Shown here: positions 8,093-14,948 of the stretch, piece after piece | Layout of the letters: every line of letters starts with the position of its first letter | How positions within the stretch are numbered: the first letter of the stretch is position 1 | NCBI GenBank assembly: GCA_963711725.1 | Contig: CAVQFO010000003.1 | Span: 1-24,124, forward strand | DNA: 24,124 bases | Direction: 5' to 3' | From: CAVQFO01 sp963711725 | GTDB taxonomy: Bacteria > Pseudomonadota > Gammaproteobacteria > Nitrococcales > Aquisalimonadaceae | Made by a program: the position numbers and the translations under genes | Notes under the pieces: model-generated | Databases searched by the model: none | Seen by the model: only the letters and a program-made list of their open reading frames with translations | What the model was told of the DNA's origin: nothing

Positions 8093-9550
8093 GTGGAACT
8101 CGACCCCGCCGTTTGTGAACGCGCCCGGCTGGCGCGGGACACTCGTTTCGACGGCCGCTTCGTTACCGCCGTGCTCACCACGGGGATTTATTGCCGCCCC
8201 GTCTGCCCGGCACCTGTTCCCCGCGCCGAAAATGTTCGTTACTACCCTTCCGCCGCTGCGGCGGCGGAGGCCGGGTATCGGCCGTGTCTTCGCTGTCGCC
8301 CGGAAGCCGCGCCCGGCTCGCCGGCCTGGCGCGGCACCTCGGCAACCATAAGCCGTGCCCTGCGGCTGATCGACCAGGGCGCGGCGGACGAGGCCGGTAT
8401 CGAACATCTGGCCGGGCGGCTCGGTATCACCGGGCGCCACCTCCGGCGGCTGTTTCTGGACCAGTTGGGCGCATCACCGACTACTGTGGCGGCCACGCGC
8501 CGGCTGCATCTGGCCAAACGCCTCATCGACGAAACGCGCCTTCCCTTCGCGGAGATAGCGTTTTCGGCGGGATACGGGAGCGTCCGCCGCTTCAACGACG
8601 CTGTGCGCACAACTTATGGCCGAGCCCCCGGCGAACTGCGACGCCGCGCTTCGGTCGAGCAGCCCACCGGGGAAGGCCCGTTGTCGCTGCGCCTGGGTTA
8701 CCGAGCCCCTTACGACTGGGACGCCGTGCTCGGCTACCTGGGCCCGCGCGGCATCCCAGGCGTGGAGCAGGTTGCGGACGGGTGCTACCGGCGCTCGGTG
8801 CGCGTTGACGGCGATCGCGGCGCGGTGCTGGAGATCTCGCCGGCGCCGGGATGCGACGCCTTGCTTCTACGCCTTCGGGGCCTGGAACGTCCGGTTCGCC
8901 TTCAGGCGATCGTGGCCCGCGTGCGCCGGCTCTTCGATCTGGACGCGGTCCCGGGAGATATCCACGACGCTCTGGCCGATGATCCGGTACTGGGGGCTCG
9001 GGTCGGCCTGCGGCCCGGCCTGCGGATTCCCGGCTCCTGGGATCCCTTCGAGCTGGGTGTACGCGCCATCCTCGGCCAGCAGGTGAGCGTCGCCGGCGCC
9101 ACTACGCTGGCCGGCCGCCTCGCCGACCGGTTTGGCCAGCCGCTGTCCATCGCCGCTGACGAATCGCCCCGACGGCTTTTTCCCCGCGCGGATGACTTGG
9201 CGGAAGCACCCCTGGAATCGATCGGTCTGCCTCGCAGGCGCGCCTCCACCATCCGTACCTTCGCCGCCGCGGTGGCGGACGGCACCCTCGAGCTGGACGC
9301 CGAAGCGGACGCGGACGTCTTGTATCAGGCGCTTTGCGCGCTACCGGGCATCGGCGACTGGACCGCCCAGTACCTGATGCTTCGCGGGCTCGGCTTTCCC
9401 GACGCGTTTCCGGCGGGTGATCTGGGCTTGCGCAAGGCCCTCGGAAACGGCGCCCCGATTCCGGCGCCCCGGGCGCTGGAACAAGCCCGGGCCTGGCGCC
9501 CCTGGCGTGGCTACGCCGCGATGTACCTCTGGAACGTAACGGCTCCCTGA
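8093..9550 (+). CDS. alkA: Ada N-terminal/AraC HTH fused to AlkA 3-methyladenine DNA glycosylase
   Basis: The 485-residue fusion protein serves alkylation damage repair. The N-terminal Ada zinc domain has its four cysteines (C34 and C38 in YCRPVC; C65 and C68 in PCLRC), the site that takes methyl groups from phosphotriesters. An AraC-type helix-turn-helix region follows (about 83-183, with LAGRLGITGRHLRRLF and IAFSAGYGSVRRFNDAVR). The rest is AlkA-like: the N-terminal domain (about 195-310), then a helix-hairpin-helix-GPD glycosylase with LPGIGDWTAQYLMLR and the catalytic aspartate D443 in AGDLGLRK. It therefore probably senses methylation, activates transcription and excises alkylated bases. 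I chose the GTG at 8093 because VELDPAVCERA matches how such proteins begin; the ribosome site (GAGG) is rather far. The Ada methyltransferase domain is absent here but supplied by the next gene. Mycobacterium tuberculosis has the same AdaA-AlkA plus ogt arrangement. Confidence 0.9.
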   Translation: MELDPAVCERARLARDTRFDGRFVTAVLTTGIYCRPVCPAPVPRAENVRYYPSAAAAAEAGYRPCLRCRPEAAPGSPAWRGTSATISRALRLIDQGAADEAGIEHLAGRLGITGRHLRRLFLDQLGASPTTVAATRRLHLAKRLIDETRLPFAEIAFSAGYGSVRRFNDAVRTTYGRAPGELRRRASVEQPTGEGPLSLRLGYRAPYDWDAVLGYLGPRGIPGVEQVADGCYRRSVRVDGDRGAVLEISPAPGCDALLLRLRGLERPVRLQAIVARVRRLFDLDAVPGDIHDALADDPVLGARVGLRPGLRIPGSWDPFELGVRAILGQQVSVAGATTLAGRLADRFGQPLSIAADESPRRLFPRADDLAEAPLESIGLPRRRASTIRTFAAAVADGTLELDAEADADVLYQALCALPGIGDWTAQYLMLRGLGFPDAFPAGDLGLRKALGNGAPIPAPRALEQARAWRPWRGYAAMYLWNVTAP

Positions 9551-9562
9551 AGGAGACGCCCC

Positions 9563-10072
9563 ATGGACTACCGTATCGTTGAATCCCCCATTGGCCCGCT
9601 GGTGCTGGCCGGCCGCGGCGAAACCGTTGAACGCTTGGGCTTCGCCGGCACCCGGGAAGGCTGGAATCCGCCCGCTGACTGGCGGCAATCGTCCCGCGCC
9701 CTGGAAGCGGCGGCGCGCCAGCTCGAGGAATATTTCGCGGGCCGGCGCCACGATTTCGAACTGGACCTCGCGCCCCAGGGCACGGTGTTCCAACGGCGCG
9801 TCTGGGCGGCGCTGCGCACCATCCCCTACGGCGCCACCTGGTCCTACGCCCGCTTGGCCGGCGCCATCGGGCAATCGACTGCCTCGCGGGCGGTGGGCGC
9901 GGCCAACGGGCGTAATCCCATCCCGATCCTCATTCCCTGCCACCGGGTGATCGGCGCCGATGGGAGCCTCACGGGCTTCGCATGGGGAACCGAGATCAAG
10001 GCACGGCTGCTCGACCTGGAAGGCGCCCTGCCAAGCACCGGCGGTTCCGCCATCGCCCGCGCCGGAGGCTAG
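9563..10072 (+). CDS. ogt: Methylated-DNA--[protein]-cysteine S-methyltransferase
   Basis: The 169-residue suicide enzyme transfers the methyl group from O6-methylguanine (or O4-methylthymine) in DNA to its own cysteine. The active-site motif PCHRVI is intact, with Cys126. The DNA-binding block VWAALRTIPYGATWSYARLA and the ASRAVGAANGRNP loop also fit the family. AAGGAG precedes the ATG at ideal spacing. It starts 12 bases after the Ada-AlkA gene, so the two are probably one transcript. The stop codon TAG (10070-10072) lies within the CTAG that marks the left edge of the next mobile element. The odd tail after LLDLEGA may therefore have been changed by that insertion. Confidence 0.94.
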   Translation: MDYRIVESPIGPLVLAGRGETVERLGFAGTREGWNPPADWRQSSRALEAAARQLEEYFAGRRHDFELDLAPQGTVFQRRVWAALRTIPYGATWSYARLAGAIGQSTASRAVGAANGRNPIPILIPCHRVIGADGSLTGFAWGTEIKARLLDLEGALPSTGGSAIARAGG

Positions 10073-10280
10073 GGAGACGCTGATTTATTCACACGGCCGC
10101 GTTACGGCCTGAGAAGCCGGCATGGTAGCGCGCCGCGCAGCGCCGCCATAGTCATTCTACGGTCAAGCGGCGCAACACCCCAGGGCGGCTTCTCAGGCCG
10201 TAACCCGAAGGGCTCAGGTCTGTTTCGGCCCCTCGCGGTGTTGCGCCACCGGACGCGTGAATAAATCAGCGGCTCCCTAG
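10069..10280. mobile_element. MITE-like TIR-bounded structured element 1
   Basis: The 212 bp element is bounded by CTAGGGAGACGCTGATTTAT-type terminal inverted repeats: the left end from 10069 and the right end at 10255-10280 match in about 24 of 26 positions. The outer CTAG could be a 4 bp target duplication of the YTAR kind used by IS5-group elements, but it is palindromic, so this is ambiguous. Inside, a perfect 19 bp inverted repeat (10101-10119 and 10186-10204) encloses a loop, and GGCGCAACACC (10169-10179) pairs with GGTGTTGCGCC (10237-10247). It has no coding capacity. It shares loop motifs with the element at 13098-13313. Confidence 0.8.
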
Positions 10281-10538
10281 GGGGTTCCACTGCCAAAGCC
10301 GGGCACAACCACGAACGTCCCTGTTTCTCCAGCCATCCCGCGCGCCCGGTCACCCCGCGATCCCCAGTCATTCCCGCGAAGGCGGGAATCCATGTCTTTG
10401 ATAACACCAGCGTTCCTCCCGAGGCACGGGAAAAACCCGCCCCCATGTCCGCATCTCGGGCCCGCTCCCTCGTGTTGCAATCCGGCTCGCGCAATCCCAA
10501 TTTGCTTTACTGGGTCGAAGCGGATCGGGAACCGGTTT
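10281..10538. other. Non-coding stretch before the MHS transporter
   Basis: This stretch holds a solitary copy of the palindromic repeat at 10367-10392. Otherwise I see no gene. The transporter frame is open from 10392 (an ATG inside the repeat edge), but the translation up to 10538 is unlike any transporter N-terminus. No convincing promoter was found. Confidence 0.45.
10367..10392. repeat. Solitary copy of the ATTCCCGC palindromic repeat
   Basis: This 26 bp copy is identical, base for base and in the same orientation, to the arm at 5534-5559. I see no inverted partner nearby, so it is a single copy rather than a doublet. It lies in the gap between element 1 and the MHS transporter. Confidence 0.9.
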
Positions 10539-11889
10539 GTGGCAACTCACGGAGACACGGTAAGGAATCTGGACGAAGCGACGGTGCGTAAAGCCGTCAA
10601 GGCCGCCGCCCTGGGCAACTGCATGGAATGGTTCGACTTCGGGGTGTACAGCTACCTGGCCGGAACCATCGGCCGGATCTTCTTCCCCTCCCACAGCGAC
10701 TCCGCTTCTCTGCTGTCTTCCTTCGCGGTATTCGCCGTAGCCTTTCTGGTCCGGCCCCTCGGAGGCTTCTTCTTCGGCCCGCTCGGCGACCGGGTGGGAC
10801 GAAGCAAGATCCTGGCAATCACCATCATCACCATGTCCGCCGGCACCCTGGCTGTCGGGCTAATCCCCGGCTACAACCAGATCGGGATCTGGGCCCCGGT
10901 CCTGTTGGTGGCGGCGCGGTTGGTACAGGGCTTTTCGGCCGGAGGCGAATACGGCGGCGCCGCGACCTTCGTGGTGGAGTCGGCGCCGGATGAACGGCGC
11001 GGCTTTCTTGCCGCCTGGCTGGACTTCGGAACGCTGGCGGGCTATTCCCTGGGCGCCTCCATCGTTACCGCCCTGACGCTGCTGCTTCCGCAAGACGCCA
11101 TGTCCGCCTGGGGTTGGCGCGTGCCGTTTCTGCTGGCCGGCCCCCTCGGCCTGTTCGGTCTCTGGCTGCGACTGCGGCTGGAGGAGAGCACGGCCTTTCG
11201 TGGACTGAGCGAGTCCGGCGAGGTCACCCGGGCGCCGTTGAAGGAGGCGCTGGCCCTGAATTGGCGCAACATCCTGCTGTGCATGGGCTTGGTCCTGATC
11301 CTCAACGTCGCCTATTACGACGTTCTTTCCTACCTGCCGAGCTATCTCTCCGAAGAACTGGGCATCGGCAGTTCCACCGCGCTGATGGTGATCGTCGGCG
11401 TCATGGTGGGGATGATGGGGCTGGCTCCGGTGCTGGGCCGGCTGTCGGATCGGATCGGACGCAAGGCCATTCTGGTGATGCGCCTGCGCCGGCTTCATCG
11501 TGCTCGCCATGCCGGCGTTCTGGCTGCTGCAATCCGGAAGTACGCTTCTGCTGATTGTGGGCCTGGGCATCCTGGGCCTGCTCACGGTCATGCTGGCCGG
11601 CATCATGCCGTCCACCCTCCCGGCGATCTTCCGCACCCGCAACCGCTATGCGGGATTCGCCATCGCCTACAATCTGTCCACGTCGTTATTCGGCGGTACC
11701 GCGCCGTTCGTGATCCAGTGGCTGGTTTCCACCACGGGCGACAAATACATGCCGGCTTTCTACGTCATGGCCGCGGCCGCGATCGCTATCGTGCCGATCA
11801 TGCTGATGCGGGAAAGCGCCAACCGGCCGCTGCCCGGTTCCTCGGCCCAGCGCGCGCAGTCCTGGCAGACCGATAGCAGTCCGGCCTGA
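10539..11889 (+). CDS. MHS (ProP-like) MFS transporter, frameshifted at 11483-11484
   Basis: This inner-membrane proton symporter belongs to the metabolite:H+ symporter family, which includes ProP (proline/betaine) and citrate or dicarboxylate carriers. I chose the GTG at 10539, giving MATHGDTVRNLDEAT and then the first helix, with GGGA about 8 bases upstream; more upstream starts add implausible sequence. Removing one C near 11484 restores about 449 residues and 12 membrane segments. Family blocks include NCMEWFDFGVYSYLAGTIG, RPLGGFFFGPLGDRVGRSK, RLVQGFSAGGEYGGA, WGWRVPFLLAGPLG and LSDRIGRKAILVM. The break comes just after the last of these; the other frame continues CAGFIVLAMPAFWLL. A long cytoplasmic coiled tail like that of E. 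coli ProP is absent. The substrate is unknown; osmolyte or organic acid are both possible. Confidence 0.86.
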
Positions 11890-11895
11890 GCGCAT

Positions 11896-12175
11896 TCACC
11901 TCTCCTGTTCCAGGTACTCCTCGATGGCCTTGGTCTGCTCGGGGGTTGGGACGCGTCCGCCGCGACGAGCCATGTAATGCTCCATGCGGCTCACCACGGC
12001 CGGCCATTGATCGGCGGAGTGCTGCGCGGGCGAAGGCGGGGCATGGCACTGGGACGCAGAACCGGCTCTCCAACTCCCGACCATGTCGCAGATCCCCATC
12101 GTCGGACGCCGAGACCGGCCCGGAGGCGAGTACCAGAAACGCTGCAACGCCTAACCACTCCCATGCTCTGCTCAT
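11896..12175 (-). CDS. Small periplasmic c-type cytochrome, frameshifted at 12051-12053
   Basis: Two overlapping minus-strand frames join into one gene when one G of the GGG at 12051-12053 is removed. The result is about 92 residues: a signal peptide (MSRAWEWLGVAAFLVLASG, then cleavage after Ala near 23), then LRHGRELESRFCVQCHAPPS with an intact CVQCH haem c site (Cys40-His44). A helical C-terminal part follows, with QWPAVVSRMEHYM, which offers methionines as the sixth haem ligand, ending KAIEEYLEQER. This is the shape of small monohaem cytochromes. The ATG at 12175 overlaps the stop codon of the upstream MerR gene as ATGA, so translation is probably coupled. The recovered CxxCH is strong evidence that the gene is real. 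The redox partner is unknown. Confidence 0.75.
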
Positions 12176-12579
12176 GACCACGTCGCGCTCCCACTGGTTT
12201 TAACGTTCAAAGCGCCCGCCGGGGCCAATGTGTCCGACAATGGACAGTGCTGGATCAACCGCCGCAGGCCTTGGCGCATTTCCTGGAGTTCCTGAATGCG
12301 CCTGTCCACTTCAGCCTCCTTGTCCAGCAAAGCCTGGCGTATATCCTCGAACCGCATCGCTCCGTCGTGAAACGGAGCCAGCTGGGCCTTCAGCTCCGCC
12401 AGGGAAAAACCCAGCGCCTTGCCCACCGCGATGATCTCCAGCAACAGGACGGATTCCTCGCCGAAATGGTGATAGCCATTCCAGCGCTCCTTGGACGCCC
12501 GGAGCAGCCCGATACGCACGTAGTGCCGTACGGTATGCGGCGAGAGCCCGGAACGGGCGGCGAGTTCGTGGACGAGCAT
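12172..12579 (-). CDS. MerR family transcriptional regulator
   Basis: The 135-residue product has the classical MerR layout. The winged helix-turn-helix is at residues 1-70 (VHELAARSGLSPHTVRHYVRIGLL, then GYHHFGEESVLLLEIIAVGKALGFSLAEL). A long dimerisation helix with DKEAEVDRRIQELQEMRQGL runs from about 85 to 110, and a short tail has one cysteine (HCPLS). The CxxC-type metal loops of MerR/CueR and the four-cysteine cluster of SoxR are absent, so the signal is not obviously a metal or an Fe-S cluster. A GAGG precedes the ATG. The gene is divergent from the membrane protein at 12660 and overlaps the cytochrome c gene by 4 bp. Its likely target is the MerR-type promoter between the divergent genes. 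Confidence 0.9.
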   Translation of the reverse strand: MLVHELAARSGLSPHTVRHYVRIGLLRASKERWNGYHHFGEESVLLLEIIAVGKALGFSLAELKAQLAPFHDGAMRFEDIRQALLDKEAEVDRRIQELQEMRQGLRRLIQHCPLSDTLAPAGALNVKTSGSATWS

Positions 12580-12590
12580 CGGGCGACCTC

Positions 12591-12622
12591 TTGACCTTTG
12601 AGCATACTCTCAGGATTACGCT
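12591..12622 (+). promoter_or_regulatory. MerR-type promoter with over-long spacer and central dyad
   Basis: TTGACC at 12591-12596 and TACGCT at 12617-12622 are separated by 20 bp, the over-long spacing that MerR proteins correct by twisting DNA. Between them lies the imperfect dyad CCTTTGAG-CATA-CTCTCAGG (6 of 8 pairs). It points toward the membrane protein gene at 12660 and lies 11 bp from the MerR start codon, so it probably also serves autoregulation. Confidence 0.6.
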
Positions 12623-12659
12623 TGGCGACACCTTTGGTCAATACGCTCATGAGGATTCC

Positions 12660-13139
12660 ATGACCCGTTCGTTACGCCGCCTGGTCTGGTGGAGCGCGCT
12701 CTACGATCTCGTCGTCACCACGCCCTTCGCCACACCGTTTACCGCACCCCTGGTTATCCACCACCTCCACGATCTGCACACCGCGCTGGGGCTTGGCGGG
12801 ACAATCCCTGAGTTCGCCCCCATGCATCTGTTCTTCGTGAATCTGTTCGGTACCATTGTGGTCCTGTGGAGCGTTATCCGGCTGCTTGATCCCGCGCCGC
12901 GCTACGCTGCCTTCGACGGCGCGGGGCGCCTGTTGTTCTCCGCGTGGATGGCGATCTATTTTTGGCACTACGGCGGCAGCGGGCTGCTGCTGCTTTTCCT
13001 GGGCCCGGAACTGGCCTGGGGCATCGCCCAGCTCTGGGGCTGGGCGCGATACCGGCAACACGCCCTCGGCCACGGGCCGCTCGCCGCGGAGACTCACTAT
13101 TTGGCACTTATAGCGGTTTTCCAGGCGGTCAGTTGCTAG
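12660..13139 (+). CDS. Small integral membrane protein, MerR-divergent, 3' end replaced by a mobile element
   Basis: The 159-residue protein has about four hydrophobic segments: WWSALYDLVVTTPFATPFTA, HLFFVNLFGTIVVLWSVI, RLLFSAWMAIYFWHYG and GLLLLFLGPELAWGIAQLWG. I do not recognise a named family. I chose the ATG at 12660 because GAGG lies just before it; an in-frame upstream start at 12591 would overlap the promoter. It is probably controlled by the divergent MerR regulator. From residue 147 on, the coding sequence lies inside element 2, and the stop codon (13137-13139) is part of that element, so the last 13 residues are probably not ancestral. The natural C-terminus must have been at or near residue 146. 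Confidence 0.72.
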   Translation: MTRSLRRLVWWSALYDLVVTTPFATPFTAPLVIHHLHDLHTALGLGGTIPEFAPMHLFFVNLFGTIVVLWSVIRLLDPAPRYAAFDGAGRLLFSAWMAIYFWHYGGSGLLLLFLGPELAWGIAQLWGWARYRQHALGHGPLAAETHYLALIAVFQAVSC

Positions 13140-13313
13140 GCGCGGTTGCGCAGGCCTGGTCGGGCTACGTCAAGCAAGCGCAACACCGCAGATGGCCGCC
13201 TGGAAAACCGCCCGAAGGGAGCCCCGCACAGGCGCCATTGCCAAGGGCTCGGCCATTGCCTGCGGGCGCCGCCTTGCACTGACGCCTGTGCGGGGCTCTA
13301 TAAGGGCCAAATA
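13098..13313. mobile_element. MITE-like TIR-bounded structured element 2
   Basis: The 216 bp element is bounded by 16 bp inverted repeats matching at 15 positions (TATTTGGCACTTATAG at 13098-13113 and its partner at 13298-13313). Inside are a perfect 16 bp stem (13113-13128 and 13196-13211) and a perfect 15 bp stem (13220-13234 and 13283-13297). CCGAAGGG lies between the two stems at 13212-13219. It has no coding capacity of its own and no clear target duplication. It begins inside the 3' end of the membrane protein gene. The loop of the first stem shares motifs with element 1. Confidence 0.8.
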
Positions 13314-13663
13314 ATACGACGCACTACACTAAACGCCGGTTTGAAGACGGTGGTCACCTGCGTGGACCCCAAACCGATTCCCGCCAGTTTCGCCTTCGAC
13401 GGTCCAATGTTCCGGGAACCTGCCCAGTTGAGCTGGGTGAGGTGGTCCACCGGGACGGCTTCGTTTTCGCCGATCTGCTGCCCGCGGCGGCCGCCGCACT
13501 GTCCTGAGACCGGTCCGGGAACGGGGAATCAGACGGGCGTGTGAACCGATCAGCGTCTCCCTTGGACGAAACCACTGGCTTGAGCTACCGTTAAGCGAAC
13601 GTTGACCCAGCCGGCACGGCATCAGCGTTTCAATAATTCCAATGCCCGTGGGGAGATCGCCTT
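13314..13663. other. Non-coding stretch between element 2 and the MFS gene
   Basis: I recognise no gene. One plus-strand frame ends at 13507 with a plausible-looking tail (GEVVHRDGFVFADLLPAAAA) but has no credible start and no recognisable family, so it could be a gene remnant cut by the element. An AATAAT at 13632-13637 and a TTGACC at 13602-13607 are too far apart (24 bp) to be one promoter. Confidence 0.4.
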
Positions 13664-14908
13664 GTGAGCTTGCGTCAGCGGCTTGTTGTGCCCGTGTTGT
13701 TCCTGGTGGCCTTTGTCAGCTATGCGAACAACCTCATGGTCGCGCCGCTGATGACGAACATGGCCGCGGATTTCCATGTGGAAGTCAGCCAGCTTGGCTT
13801 GCTGATTACCGTCTACGGCCTGATCGTGGGCGCGATTTCGCTGATTGCCGGGTCCTTGTCTGACCGCTACGGCCGCCGACGTACCATCATCGTCTGCTCG
13901 GTCCTGGCGGCGCTGACCACCGTCTTGTTCGCCGCCTCGCGCAACCTCGCCGAGCTCTATGCCCTGCGCGTCATCAATGCCGTGGCCACCGGCCCCCTGC
14001 TGGCTTGCGCCTACGCGGCCATCGGCGATTTCGTGGCACCCGAACGCCGCGGCCGCGCCACCGGCTTCGTCACCAGCGCCCTGTTCATGTCAACCATCGT
14101 CGGCGTTCCGGTGGCGCTGATGCTCAACCAGGTTCAGGGCCTGGACTGGCGCGCGGCCTTCTACGGAATCGCGCTGTTGTCGGTGCTGGCCTGCCTGGGG
14201 GCCGCCACCCTGCCGCGAGGGGAACAGGCCGCCCGCCGCATTAATGTGTCCGGTCTGCTCCGGGGCTACATCGCAGTCCTGCGCGACTCGCGTCTGGCGG
14301 GCTTCATCCTGGTGTTCCTGCTGGTCTACATCGGCAACGGCATGTACATCACCTACTACCCCTCCTACCTGATCCTGGAACGCAGCCTGAGTACGCCGGC
14401 CCTGGCCATCGTCTACCTGGCCGGCGGGATTTGCGCTTACACCGCCACCCACTGGGCGGGCCGGGTCGCGGACCGTGTGGACCGCCGCCGCATGGCCACC
14501 ATCGCCAGCTTCACGCTTGCGGTCTCGATGATCGGCATTCTCTACGTGCCAACGACGGCGGCCACCATCATGTGGGCGGCCATCGCCTCGGCCATCATCT
14601 ACATGTCGTCCGAGGGATTCCGTCTCACCGCGCTGCAGACCGAAGCCATCGGCTTGGCCGAGCCCGAACGCCGGGGCACGTTCATGGGCCTGATCGCCAC
14701 CGCCATTGCCGTGGGCACGTCCATCGGCGCCGCCGGCGGCAGCTTTCTCCTGGCCCAGTTCGCACCCACCGGGGCCATCAGCGTGGAGCGGATGGCCGGA
14801 TACCAGTACGACACGTTCGCGGCCATTGCCGTAATGGTCCTGTCGCTGGCGCAGCTGCATGCCGGCACGCGCCAGCCCGTCGCCGCGCCGGCCAGGGAGC
14901 AGGCGTGA
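13664..14908 (+). CDS. MFS transporter
   Basis: This 414-residue major facilitator has 12 predicted membrane segments. Motif A appears in the loop between helices 2 and 3 (GSLSDRYGRRRT), and a related copy sits in the second half (GRVADRVDRRRM). Helix 4-5 carries RVINAVATGPLLACAYAAIGDFV, followed by PERRGRATG. The pattern resembles drug:H+ or sugar-efflux families (DHA1-like), but neither substrate nor direction can be read from the sequence. The GTG at 13664 is chosen because GGGGAGA precedes it and the first helix begins directly. The SDR gene follows after 40 bp on the same strand, so they are probably co-transcribed. Export or uptake of the SDR's substrate or product is possible but unproven. 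Confidence 0.88.
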   Translation: MSLRQRLVVPVLFLVAFVSYANNLMVAPLMTNMAADFHVEVSQLGLLITVYGLIVGAISLIAGSLSDRYGRRRTIIVCSVLAALTTVLFAASRNLAELYALRVINAVATGPLLACAYAAIGDFVAPERRGRATGFVTSALFMSTIVGVPVALMLNQVQGLDWRAAFYGIALLSVLACLGAATLPRGEQAARRINVSGLLRGYIAVLRDSRLAGFILVFLLVYIGNGMYITYYPSYLILERSLSTPALAIVYLAGGICAYTATHWAGRVADRVDRRRMATIASFTLAVSMIGILYVPTTAATIMWAAIASAIIYMSSEGFRLTALQTEAIGLAEPERRGTFMGLIATAIAVGTSIGAAGGSFLLAQFAPTGAISVERMAGYQYDTFAAIAVMVLSLAQLHAGTRQPVAAPAREQA

Positions 14909-14948
14909 TCTGCGGAGAAGAACAACGTCAAGGAAGAGGAGACAATCA

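Noticed and set aside
10069..10280. Element 1 as a complete insertion sequence
   Set aside because: At 212 bp it has no transposase and no open frame; at most it is a non-autonomous derivative.
13338..13507. A truncated gene ending GEVVHRDGFVFADLLPAAAAALS
   Set aside because: The tail looks protein-like, but there is no start, no family match I recognise, and the sequence before it is not convincing; kept only as a remark in the intergenic entry.
13146..13544. A 132-codon plus-strand frame through element 2
   Set aside because: It runs through hairpin stems and non-coding sequence, has no ribosome site and no recognisable domain.
13602..13637. Promoter for the MFS gene (TTGACC...AATAAT)
   Set aside because: The 24 bp spacing is not workable; a sigma-54 reading around GGCACGGCATCAGC lacks the -12 TTGC.
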